Source: Butyrivibrio sp. MC2013 (GTDB taxonomy: Bacteria > Bacillota > Clostridia > Lachnospirales > Lachnospiraceae). Taken from it: a DNA stretch of 64,000 nt. Location: assembly GCF_000424585.1 (NCBI RefSeq), contig NZ_AUKE01000004.1, positions 124,001 through 188,000 on the forward strand, written 5' to 3'. The notes below the pieces were generated by a model, which did no database searches, was not told the origin of the DNA, and saw only the letters and a program-made list of their open reading frames with translations. Positions 29,701-33,684 of this stretch are shown here, in pieces (within the stretch, counting starts at the first letter, position 1; each line of letters opens with the position of its first letter). Made by a program: the position numbers and the translations under genes.

Positions 29701-30211
29701 ACTGCGCATCATTTTGGGCCACTTGCCCTTCATTTGCCGCACTCTCCTGGGGCAGCTCTGATATCTTATCACCATCGCCCTCCGGCTCAGTATTATCATT
29801 AGCTGCAGGCTGGCTTTCAGGCAAAGTATCTGAAGCTGGATCTGCTGTAGGAGCGGGATCTGCTGTAGGAGGAGCTTCCTCTTCACTAATAGGTGACGAC
29901 CCTGAACCTTGAGCAGCTTCAGAAGCCGGATCACCTTCTAAGGACGACTCCGTTGCTGAGCCGGGCTGCGCCTCAGGATCCGGAACAGGATCTGTTTCAG
30001 ACTCATTTACAAGATCTATTTCATCCCCGGGAGCTGAGGATGCAGGAGCAGGTTCTGTTTCAATAAATTCCTTATTCGAAGCTATCTCATCTCCCGCTGT
30101 AGCGCTAAAGCATGCACAATCAAATACCATTAGCACTGCAAGCAGCATAGAAGCAATACGCAAGCGCTTTTTATTTGAAATATACAGTTTAATATTTTTA
30201 TGTTTTTTCAT
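11798..30211 (-). CDS. Giant surface protein with InlB-type and MBG/YDG repeats and C-terminal membrane helices
   Basis: About 6,137 residues in one intact frame. In order: a signal peptide (residues 1-40, hydrophobic core MLLAVLMVFDCACFSA), an acidic Pro/Ser/Glu-rich stretch to about 190, Ig-like domains, and a first group of MBG/YDG modules (KTYDGAAV near 490, WPYDGNAH near 870). Next come InlB/Listeria-Bacteroides-type repeats at about 1,200-2,600 (AGYVFTNWTAG, IGYSFIGWNYG). A long tandem MBG/YDG region follows at about 2,950-5,670. I count about seventeen seeds such as KIYDGTAL, KTYDGTRS, KVYDGTQL. Fn3-like units starting ISWQGGVVAWN lie between them. The end has an acidic stalk, a folded domain, one membrane helix, a KDEKDKDDRDD linker and two more helices. 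There is no LPXTG signal. Such proteins are adhesins or matrix components; the ligand is unknown. The ATG at 30211 fits AGGGGG six bases upstream better than earlier in-frame starts. Confidence 0.93.
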   Translation of the reverse strand: MKKHKNIKLYISNKKRLRIASMLLAVLMVFDCACFSATAGDEIASNKEFIETEPAPASSAPGDEIDLVNESETDPVPDPEAQPGSATESSLEGDPASEAAQGSGSSPISEEEAPPTADPAPTADPASDTLPESQPAANDNTEPEGDGDKISELPQESAANEGQVAQNDAQSLTEDQTEPSKGSKNKKMMRGAMLLTATQYPIYKLYANGDALMSGAFGDFYSISYDDSVTFTADAIFSDDENGTEHYSSGVEVHYASSIEGLASAPVWTATPDVGRYYLYFNVPVSDLILAQDTDTINFAIEIVDNISPTITGYAASGDNIQIAAYDEGAGLVSYALSQSSLAQGVSAWTEFDGAPVKGGGGATAQLSYAGLDSGSYYLYVKDASGNVKRSDIAIDITRLLIRNYYLNNTYSDYCVSKAAVSGDAPSFTMPAASRTKFDFLGYYTSDDHSSAAVAAGTTIDAVPAEDNIYYAGWSLKGVGFASNLSGEYSKTYDGAAVDLTVALDQTYDSVTWTWYRADSVNGSYSALEGGTEGTLSVRNVSDSGYYKAVAAITEEGEETSTVSDIAHVSIAKRALSLTIDDKEIVYGSPVPTYSLRASQSQGDGGLVSGDSLESVLGSGYADKLSCPYRCDDEVRTATGSYDITAQGLTADNYELTVIPGSLTVTSLLVDEETEVLVTVEEGPFVYSGSPITPAVTSVELNIDSGDGPVTIELTSDDYLVSYDQNVNVGSLATVIITFIGNYSGVYAGTHFEIVKSGYELTTTINHDSWKYAERPDDLSVATQEGIRDAASVTYKYLRAGDEESFEDADKSAAVTTVPEDAGRYYVWAEVAETANYSAITAAPAFFTIQKRQIIISSDSKSWPYDGNAHTSGNHVESGDGFAEGEGFHSVTVSGSVRTVEESPVQNSIAYTLTSATKESNYDIVLEAGSLSITRAPLPQITSLKWGSKAGTLSWVAITRDGLNILYEIDLYKGDDIMGSPIITAQTSLDVRDIILQDSVENGVGAYSATITARIGEDDAGMYNNYTEGSASSKIAYKYTARLSAMKLGMDMGVSSLEYADAIHGDLEDDSVTYLLQGESADCYVTYNSGYEHDDAGTVFNYTAGSGGLTRSSFKSGGYYTVSFTSQSLESAVDAALVVKSLDSAPICENYSAVQAPDYSYVRASVRISDLLGLSAYQIAGSVDGVSEDDWITIEPVNEAPAHVFETTIDFADAGDHYLFFKDTGGNVRYCESPVTVYKLSFDKNDADATGSMDPIYKLKDNTVVLPANGFSKAGYVFTNWTAGSSILPDCASYVKNESATLKAGWTNKKFSYRVNYYYQRLTEADDDTELSYPDEADNSAVYSCAYGDSISYNDAAIRQDRTGYSLTSTPQLPEGSPEYISSITVTEDDMELNIYYALRQYAVNYSYTDYDQTSKVITDYFYYGQEFKEHALPSHIGYSFIGWNYGDAGAAPSTMPANSLNVTGYFKADSATYIIRYYFQEIDTSDGENDYLGKNFSLNPAIQADELITASYGKEIHAYVDSDATSQSIEIVTARELVGFTAAAVKVTYGSSEGLEFDSLAALNAFANEGTYDQDESHYVYSRIEGELPEGVQNGPTIVSFYYTRNVYDLTMNVYRGNRDENVCLFGSAYPEDDASWRFPYGYAFPGEGELSAAYFETYGYDRDGMVTYENGKEHSRAWTARWPQGEGVVTADKYYLANFVDWSTGSRPVTMPAGDVSVVREYASREQSKYIIEVYLEITKDVSHTYSGGTYTSTDAGFFKKETSYERYIEPGRIVSIVEDGEGDDDEIPISRLMDGVEAKNHYEHVDREEELLSSEILENIYEEDNKTIKEDSITVLKLYMSRKSYPVTVSYYRRDYNADSGSYNQSEISSYTLLQKWGTSYFIDSEYYYNGQRDPFPVGDNGDNPGAHTYLGSITSSSDVTNLPDEPASFSDMGYTIADYWYRYSPSSYVGLGSEGGHGDYTQYNTQASLVNSRTRKLLVGAGSGSTATYAKVYYLQPVTNRHYYLRLTYRKYTDGTYVGEVPLTHVHEGTTYQICAANKSDVFTSNAQDAPLREEFEPVEVTYINPKETEETRTATFYAIKNDSHDPKLLFTVVDDDRFYVGNLAYYYYNGSVTAHVGRETFEADDNAPSVNYGTATVTPRGDERISGRGSDTPILGVAGSTADVFETQLSYYFEFVKDFAITYIYDGKSRRIDYGQVTTVPRAEVGFDRYGSEVFDPGEGYEIIWYKDHDFTDPVNGDISVTRGITLYGKRFNEPIQNFDIAYYALPGSTSYYSGTLDGEHLYAETTEVAIRYEYDTNTIVEKTGLYIRYYNNAQDRILYASKVSHYVKAFTEFSMDYGSYVLEGYEHDVRNTRNVLSGFCGSKSINLKSYYSRTSAILTIRRNDSATASNDEIISKINGSTITINTPSKAGYEFTGWKLYDYTDSVKGEELDKDAYAYELSLASASFSMPICDTLVEAQWIPAEIDFAIVHLYQDNNKIYQQDLFEKARSAQPTDVPVVTDTNGGITYYYTESVDSNNLFAAVENLEGVKSEDIIMVEDHDLSAAGSMVIFANGTYRHNASDSGTLDLGDNNSFEAYLDADVTFYYERDSSISIHTSAYCLDGNEENGLTLSGEGSYYYGQQVGLYATMQPTGYSFLGWFRINEGRALTAEELENIRSLVEAADSEGALLSQVCAVTEYSFKASESGYYIAVTDATLAIKPVITITISRNLEQDPLYYKYGSDTRNQFNALVNWGDSGEASANNIKEYSWYYCKLTDITADEFESMDPETIDNFEMIPIPASNTNTFNLPVGYDAGYYMLRCVADIERKDNGRTETASGSYKFIIYPNNSYLQTSPVENQSYTGASYKYSERWLYRPESYSIYYSEEAFTIGEDISSRLDLEDSDPAKALGTMPSYKDVIVDENRDPIPHVVYYYVISNDPNYASITGSERVGLLPVPVTVTAVKAFTKIYDGTALIQGKPEDHVGDVTYKYSQEDGRYSDYYRLQSGIETEGATADPYYKINGILPSESGKTMMLNFDASFDYMHASGSGVDEGTRVTLSNLWVITADDLHGVYENWNYVFPEGETSLQLSGQIKPYPLDIKWLPDENSDEDAVYTEDDYQYDYTGSPLAPYIKIVGDTGRIPDSTSDFSVAVKNKQTNAGNYSAIPEVERVEGANYYPTDYTFTLQNQSYRILPRYIKVYPKDLSKVYNAGSQTMLDSRDEFRFETKDSADGDYYEYLLPAGEHYNARATASYKNAGVYSDIAAADLTIYTLDEHDRKNVITDNYVIEYGKGTLTIEKCPVVISGIRGIDREYDGTTLADLDLSDAVISLASDGTSSIYAGDSLTLENIGKSGDFDTIYVGDDKPVAIHYYLTEEDQRGVAIKATGSYGNYIIDAVHSQQATTACIVKDGKVNVRVTGAGAQIVYGESPDADIFAYELLGLAEADSIENGDVNVASGYPRLSIMKKVQGEYVNAVSEGHTFNIDDSLSFFEAFDVGTYYVFFVEKTEGEDSGHHFVEGFSSEKYNVGWDHENPAIITVTRRPISVSGIDSAPAITKTYDGNVYTDAASRSTVMGAAASHGYYSFGNLDGVAASGVLASDADLLVLTSIAAVYNDKNVADTDNNILGADKLLVTEAVLGGEKAHDYLLVNDDFELPAAITPRDITVKIVNQTVTYGSPASEHEFVIENAVSEDESIIMAGLTDPVRTKVNCDYAAVVSPAAGKSHDCGYYAMNVDDDIRYSDTNYSIDYHISSGLAGESSGLLYVAKKNLHYYAVDAYINYGVEYPPTIYDGSFKLTDYVYGDRIRTIKNNNEKAKIIGSEDGYVDVYTNEALTLSAGSYEVEFSCAASGDSLPGTYSVTPANVASGEGGLYTRNYNIVVEEGSLTIKKFYILIEGIEVAAKTYDGTRSVAQSDISLADARFRYYVGASPYVDQSFEDIKTQFGLSDDAITVTASYRDANVGSEKPVDLTIAIKADSPLAARYELLTAANGAEAVLYDSHEIFGSDLSQTTALSDITAKALAIKPDDIQIRYGDNVTAGLISLTGDGFIDGEGFSDIQGFSMDYSTSPLYQPGSDTGAYTIDISSSSPAEGINGNYDITYLPATLTVVSRSLPAPSGISWQGGVVAWNEVAGIANVSVAGYKLELTKEGEDDPVTTIPCDPENEYDFSDIIRANGSGRYTVSICAIADEDNNSSYQNVGQYGAGAASGAKKAVLVTPVFSDDAMTSQAISSSGTAQVRISDSTAAPSRVVIAGEEAQTELIYEWTSLGIDGSHTYRSGYEIDTFEASTDTGVAAAAVADDSANGSFTGAVTISDDVDELSIELLLTLRKKAAEAVVAIDSDAVSAPYGALIHPVYTAVLSHEEEVDYSYTYNWYYKLNNYTYNASNAGKDTVKTVENGLVVTNQYDVVWDQESFSFPRGKKAQAYDIYVNVTAVRQDNGESIAVADHKLFTITKPTSGDPASLVLTANSWDYGSAREPATCIALFGADMGDITILYRPYGEDDSAWSENVPTEAGDYEVCARSAGTDSYPSVTSEVKEFSINKVTLAVPENFENSSDGYYPWALLRWDPVTGYEENAGSDPASVVTVSYEVTIIMAPGNNGNWGSDTVLDTVVVTDNQLNINDYLNEDGFYKFRVRALANERGENGNNNCNDSEQAVKNTPIIGAKVTTDIEGNSKEYDGEEVTMTAGYSDGSAESEYSFKWYRNGAVITGADERTYKIKDVAESGHYSVDVLSAKTEGEWISSKTILVTIAPRPVTVTGSSESRVYNDLPLTHSGVFNGSSLTTDMYSIAYSGTVEGVTSALIAGDEISGLSFAGSITDVGSEDNMPYDLQITRSGADNTANYAVTYIAGELAITAKAAEITAPCDEKIYDGSALTAPGIGEGVAADKLAVATGLLPGHVLSGLAMTSQSSQTEVGSCSNQIDEASIVVVDTAHDNRDVSANYDYSLIPGTLTVTKAVPVITVDDRSYTYNGSPRTLSPEIGTVHPEEEIVGGAFTYALVTTDEEGHENVGEEQSELSFIHSGSYKIRIGYTESANHLPAAAVDATLTISQKALTITADSKSKVYDASPHSLADIEYSVDQEASLAEGDHVASVDVYNDGIARRVGDTEASHVRTAVIKNAHGENVTGDYLIDYEDGILSFTPRDLQVSFKDQSLEYNASAATFAGPVDMSDKNDGDNEYYVIGGMGLAGNDSVAELTLTGNGMLVGSYDVSVSDAVIKDADEVVTGCYNISYNDGSIIINKRNITVTARDQAKVYDGTQLAYDGSYAAEDSLISIGGRGLAEGDLADTITLTGTGLYAGETPLTPSALIIKNGEEDRTGNYNISYNNGHITVSQAELTIKGKELSREYDGEALSCYDRSLNDKLDACNITGLVQGDEITDITLSGSVTNAGTRNMVPSAVRIMRGDTDVTGSYAVSYVNGSLSITPRPVTVKAMDKESIYGEAMASLEYTITEGSETAEGDADISYRCDADGMDVGEYDIVPYTDNANYSLSPVKGKYTVLPRKITITADSASAVYLPGIILTKDSYRITQGSLADGDSLTSVTVTGSLDSVGTADNIPSAAVIKKGSKDQTANYLISYNNGLLTVTKGHQEIYAEDLEIVYDGASHMISDIPMTLKYEDQPLIDREAQSDSLTATGELEVTLISRESDLYLQAEKAVKLIITPRPLTITADSAQRKYNGKRLTRESWTITEGSLVEGHEILEDSIRVRADNKKGYIVNPGSVVNKINGEAVIMAGDQDVSSCYELTYQNGLLTVKAVKETPGTTATDNPSESEDANKSETANDNKEQASDKKTTGDAGDTPASENTADIEPDNEKEKLPDEKPKVKKNDDRRESDEADGKEPEKDSREESGRSVFEDADDSGLDNAGSVFDSDKLLWSEDSGERSSGYVIDIWESIPEGDEGSSEKRLYKVRIEKDDDRLTEEVLENVTAVIPDGYTIAGAFDAKLFMQVNEEEEVLLDEKYSKKSVTLSIPDEIWDESMSGNAQLLRVYTNESGELVTEMVLGAIRDQVIVIDIDNDSLYILAAGIAIEEAAGGKCIIHILILLMLILSLVYIIIYYGRKKDEKDKDDRDDKDAQDHHPAYADEDEEKKKDKKSRHYFVLIIFNGIAVILFFYGSCSYDLPALMMTIMGTALSELLFRKDRREQKE

Positions 30212-30352
30212 ATTCATCCCCCTATCTGCAAGCGACAAGACCGGCAGGATACATTATCAATATTTCATTTATAAGCATAGCAATCTATCATTACACTACT
30301 ATTACATCCTGAAAATCAGCTTCATATCTCTTTTCTCAGCTTGTCTTGTGCA

Positions 30353-30382
30353 ACAAAAAAGGAACAGCTTATGACTGTTCCT
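30353..30382 (-). terminator. Intrinsic terminator after the two-component operon
   Basis: On the minus strand AGGAACAG (30375-30382), a 7-base loop, CTGTTCCT (30360-30367), then TTTTTTG. It separates the regulator genes from the giant gene, whose promoter must therefore lie in 30212-30352. There TTGCTA and GATAAT are 19 bases apart, which I consider weak. Confidence 0.85.
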
Positions 30383-30441
30383 AAATGTTTATTTATTTCT
30401 CAATGCATATAGATTCTTTTATTTCAGATTACTTAAGCTAT

Positions 30442-30882
30442 TTAGATATATTTTTGGCCAATATATCCTATTCTTTCCTCTGCCCATTCATATTGACTCA
30501 TATATTCCCCTTCAAACACAGACAATGCCTTAAGATCGTATTCTTCAGCCAGATAATAATCGCATTTGATATGATCTGCCATAACTGCATAGGAATCCCT
30601 GTGCTGGATGAGAACATCCTCTTCTCCCAGGTTTTTAAGTGTTTCTCGAAGAGAAAATACGATCTGTGAGAAGTATCTTTTTTGATTATCATCATCTGAT
30701 GCTCTGTCTCCCCAAAGAGCTGCCCTGATCTCACTGTTAGTGGCAGAAGCCCCCTTACGATCCACCAGATAAGCAAACAGCTCTTTGGATTTATTTCGTC
30801 CAAAGTGTACTATCTCACCATTGTAAAATACTTCAAAATTACCAAAGCATCTGACATACAAGCCATCCGCTCTGCTCTCCAC
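30442..30882 (-). CDS. SARP-like winged-helix domain, downstream half of a split response regulator
   Basis: The 146 residues contain a DNA-binding winged helix of the SARP/OmpR C-terminal type: LYVRCFGNFEVFYNGE, then FGRNKSKELFAYLVDRKGA and LWGDRASDDDN. This is normally fused to a receiver domain in Lachnospiraceae response regulators. Here the receiver gene just upstream ends in TGA at 30889-30891, two codons before the GTG at 30880-30882. The reading frame is the same across the stop. There is no ribosome site before the GTG, so independent translation would need reinitiation. The simplest reading is a nonsense mutation (or sequencing error) in one gene spanning 30442-31236; readthrough is the alternative. 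The domain should regulate transcription, with targets unknown. Confidence 0.7.
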   Translation of the reverse strand: MESRADGLYVRCFGNFEVFYNGEIVHFGRNKSKELFAYLVDRKGASATNSEIRAALWGDRASDDDNQKRYFSQIVFSLRETLKNLGEEDVLIQHRDSYAVMADHIKCDYYLAEEYDLKALSVFEGEYMSQYEWAEERIGYIGQKYI

Positions 30883-30888
30883 AGGATA

Positions 30889-31236
30889 TCATAGATTGGA
30901 TAATACTCTCCTTAGATCCTCGGGAAGAGCAGGTTTTAACAGATATCCGCTTACAAAGAGCTGGTGGGCGTCAAATGCATACTCCGGATATGCAGTCAGT
31001 ATTATGATATTGATCAGAGGCTGATATTTCTTGATCTCTTCAGCCAGGGTCAGCCCATCCATTTCGGGCATATTAATATCCAAAAAGACTATGTCATAGC
31101 ACTTGTCGGCAACCAGCGCAAGACATCCCTTCCACCCCTCTGCTTCATCTATTTCAGCATGAGGCAGGATACCTTTGATCAATCTTCTCAGATCCAGCCT
31201 TGCTCTTTTTTCATCATCTACTATCAATATGACCAT
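30889..31236 (-). CDS. Receiver domain, upstream half of a split response regulator
   Basis: The 115 residues form a complete CheY-type receiver: acidic pocket VDDEKRAR, phosphoacceptor Asp53 in FLDINMPEMDG, conserved Thr81, and Lys101 in GYLLKPALPED. The protein stops with RRVLSNL and an in-frame TGA. The next in-frame residues (YPVESRADGLYVRCFGNFEV) continue directly into the SARP-like domain. The start overlaps the upstream histidine kinase gene by 23 bases, so they are co-transcribed and coupled. If only this half is made, the system could receive phosphate but not bind DNA. Confidence 0.8.
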   Translation of the reverse strand: MVILIVDDEKRARLDLRRLIKGILPHAEIDEAEGWKGCLALVADKCYDIVFLDINMPEMDGLTLAEEIKKYQPLINIIILTAYPEYAFDAHQLFVSGYLLKPALPEDLRRVLSNL

Positions 31237-32533
31237 CTGATGCCCTCCCCTTTTTGGGAATAGTCACAGTTGCAATACTACCCTCTCCGGGCCTGCTGTC
31301 TATAGTCATACTACCACCACACATTGTGCGCAATCTTTCCTGTATATTCATAATACCGATATGGGAGCGTTTATTATCTTTTTGATTCTTATCCGTCACA
31401 AATCCCACTCCATCATCAGATACTTCTATCACATATAATTTATCGGTTTCAAAGCTGTGAATCGAAACCGTACCTTTGCCGTCGGGGTTATTTCTGATCC
31501 CATGCTGTACAGCATTTTCCACCATTATCTGTACAGTAAATACCGGCAGCCAAAAATCCACAGTCTCCAGATTTTTTTTTACAGTCAGCTTATCTTCAAA
31601 ACGAGCCTTCTCCATATAGAGATAATTATCTACTGTTTCAAATTCCTTTTCTGCAGGTATGAGCTCAGTCTCAGTGATCATATCCATACTGCCCCGCAAA
31701 AAAGATGTAAAGTGGTTCAAAGCCTCCTCTGCCTTGTCAGGCTCATCAAGATACGATCTGATGACAGTAAGACAGTTATAGATAAAATGCGGCTGTATCT
31801 GGCTGTGATAGAGGCGGATCTTATCATCAGCAATCTGTCGTTCTTTGGCTATAACATCATAAGTGTACTCATACTGGTGCACCAGGATCAGCAGGATCAG
31901 ACAGAGAGAGATCGTAACATTATAAAAGGAGATCCCATAAAATAACATTTGGCACAAAGCCCCTGCAAAGGGCATAACTACAATAGCCAAAAAAGCAATA
32001 AACTCTCTATGTCTTAAAGCTCTCTTATTAAGCATGACCTGGATAAATATAGGTATCAATGCCATCATCAGGATCAACTCAGCCAGATAAAAATACTCAC
32101 CGCGATAATAGCGATTATTTCCATCCACACCATAAAAGAACTTCATATTCCCGTTTAAAATAACAAGTATAATGCCAAGCATACTAAAAAAAACATTTAC
32201 CTTCAGGCAGATATGGCACACATTCCCCTGTCTCGTCCCTATGACAGCTGCCACATGTGAAGCAATCAGGGCCGGTATGATATAGAGGCAAAGATATATG
32301 CTCCAATATGCCAGGCTGACTATAGTGATCGATATCTCTGAAGCATTGCCATTGTTAAAGATGGCAAACACTTCTGCAATGTTCATAATGCCATTTGTAA
32401 ACAGCAGTACCATACAGGACCATGCAGAACGCCTGTCCAAAGGGCTGGCTGGGTATATTGCGATAGCAGATATGATGCTGAATACTGTGGCCCAGGCTTC
32501 AAATGCCATCTGAATATATTGAAAAGCAGTCAT
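31214..32533 (-). CDS. LytS-type sensor histidine kinase (HisKA_7TM-like/His_kinase family)
   Basis: A membrane sensor kinase with about seven hydrophobic segments over residues 1-215. The catalytic region has the phosphoacceptor phrase HSQIQPHFIYNCL near residue 250 (His_kinase, PF06580 type), the N-box IMVENAVQHGIR and the G-boxes SDDGVGF and HIGIMNIQERL. It would phosphorylate the adjacent receiver. The stimulus is unknown. The second in-frame ATG (32531-32533) is seven bases from GGAGA and is the likelier start; the first ATG at 32539 is too close. A 33-bp dyad covers the probable promoter. The gene overlaps the receiver gene by 23 bases. Confidence 0.9.
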   Translation of the reverse strand: MTAFQYIQMAFEAWATVFSIISAIAIYPASPLDRRSAWSCMVLLFTNGIMNIAEVFAIFNNGNASEISITIVSLAYWSIYLCLYIIPALIASHVAAVIGTRQGNVCHICLKVNVFFSMLGIILVILNGNMKFFYGVDGNNRYYRGEYFYLAELILMMALIPIFIQVMLNKRALRHREFIAFLAIVVMPFAGALCQMLFYGISFYNVTISLCLILLILVHQYEYTYDVIAKERQIADDKIRLYHSQIQPHFIYNCLTVIRSYLDEPDKAEEALNHFTSFLRGSMDMITETELIPAEKEFETVDNYLYMEKARFEDKLTVKKNLETVDFWLPVFTVQIMVENAVQHGIRNNPDGKGTVSIHSFETDKLYVIEVSDDGVGFVTDKNQKDNKRSHIGIMNIQERLRTMCGGSMTIDSRPGEGSIATVTIPKKGRASDGHIDSR

Positions 32534-32573
32534 GGCCATTCTCCATCTGTGTTAAGCGGATTCCATAAAAAGT

Positions 32574-32606
32574 ATACATTCTTGAATATTTTATCCAAGA
32601 ATGTAT
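32574..32606. promoter_or_regulatory. Perfect 11-bp dyad over the kinase operon promoter
   Basis: ATACATTCTTG (32574-32584) and CAAGAATGTAT (32596-32606) flank 11 bases. On the minus strand TTGGAT and TATACT, 16 bases apart, form a probable promoter almost wholly inside the dyad, which fits an operator for autoregulation. The core ATTCTTG-N11-CAAGAAT also occurs at 114-138. Confidence 0.6.
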
Positions 32607-32700
32607 ATCTTTATGATATTTTCATTACTAAAGCAAAGGATCCTTCTCTATATACATCGTATAAATCACGGATACTATAAAGATATTTGGAGAATGTTTT

Positions 32701-32728
32701 TTGAATCCCATTTCAGATATGGTACAAT
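32701..32728 (+). promoter_or_regulatory. Sigma-A promoter for the zinc-ribbon-like gene
   Basis: TTGAAT (32701-32706) and TACAAT (32723-32728) are 16 bases apart, 40 bases upstream of the ATG. Confidence 0.65.
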
Positions 32729-32768
32729 TATGTGAGGGTTATTATTATTTGTAGGGGGAGCATTATTT

Positions 32769-33578
32769 ATGTCCTTAGATATTTATATGCCAGGTTTAAA
32801 CGAACAGTTTCCAAACAGAGTCATGCTTCACATGGACTCAGAAGGACGCACGTCCATGCAGCCTGATATCACTGTTTTTCCTGTAAGATGCAGCAAATGC
32901 CACAGGATCCTGCCTCACTTCTATCTTCACAGAGGCTCTTCAAATAATTATGTAGGCAATATCAGATGCCGCTTCTGCGGACACGATATCAGCGTCAGCG
33001 ACAGAGAATATATGGTAGACAGGATCTATTTTGATGAAGATGAGATCGATTTTGCCTGTCTCTATCTCCTGGACTGGATCTATATAGACGCTATAGATAC
33101 CATATATGACGGTGCAGCTTCTAAGGTAGTATTGAAAGATTACACAAGATCAGCTCTCAATTATATCACAGTAGACGATCTCACAAGACGTATTGCCAAT
33201 GCTATCAGCAAGCAGCTCACCGGCAATATGAGCTTTGTGACAGATCCCAGATTTCCAAAGCTTCCTGCTGATATCAACAGATGGATCGAGCTCCTATACG
33301 TAGCCGGTATCCAGCTCCCGTCCAATGTAAGGATTGTCCGAGAAGCTCCTGTACTGCCCTCCATGGAAGGCAGTGCCATCAGTGACTTTAGGAGCATGGA
33401 CAGCCTTATGGCACGTTTCCCTGCCAAGAGGAAGTTCCCTTTTGAGAACAGCGAAGATCCATATGGCTTTGGCGGCAGCTTCGAGAAGGTAATAAATGAA
33501 AGTGCATCTCATACAGATGATTTCATCATAAGCGAAGACGACTATGATCCTGACGATATTGCAGACATAGAAGATTAA
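32769..33578 (+). CDS. Hypothetical protein with N-terminal zinc-ribbon-like motif
   Basis: The 269-residue protein is soluble. Near residue 40 is CSKC and near residue 69 CRFCGH, a C-x2-C...C-x2-C pair expected to bind zinc. The remainder includes a helical region (DYTRSALNYITVDDLTRRIANAISKQL) and a very acidic C-terminus (EDDYDPDDIADIED). I do not recognise a family beyond the zinc motif. The start is well supported: GGGGGAG eight bases before the ATG, with a promoter just upstream. A strong terminator follows the stop, so it is a stand-alone unit and the only isolated plus-strand gene in the left half. Confidence 0.85.
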   Translation: MSLDIYMPGLNEQFPNRVMLHMDSEGRTSMQPDITVFPVRCSKCHRILPHFYLHRGSSNNYVGNIRCRFCGHDISVSDREYMVDRIYFDEDEIDFACLYLLDWIYIDAIDTIYDGAASKVVLKDYTRSALNYITVDDLTRRIANAISKQLTGNMSFVTDPRFPKLPADINRWIELLYVAGIQLPSNVRIVREAPVLPSMEGSAISDFRSMDSLMARFPAKRKFPFENSEDPYGFGGSFEKVINESASHTDDFIISEDDYDPDDIADIED

Positions 33579-33583
33579 AAATA

Positions 33584-33630
33584 AAAATCTCCGACAGTAG
33601 ATCATGACAATGATTCTGTCGGAGATTTTT
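33584..33630 (+). terminator. Intrinsic terminator after the zinc-ribbon-like gene
   Basis: AAATCTCCGACAG (33585-33597) pairs with CTGTCGGAGATTT (33616-33628) and is followed by TTTAT. A-runs on the left side let it work for pncB on the other strand too. Confidence 0.85.
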
Positions 33631-33684
33631 ATATGCCATCAAAAATGCTGCAAACCGAAAAACTATTCAATAGCGCCTAATGCT

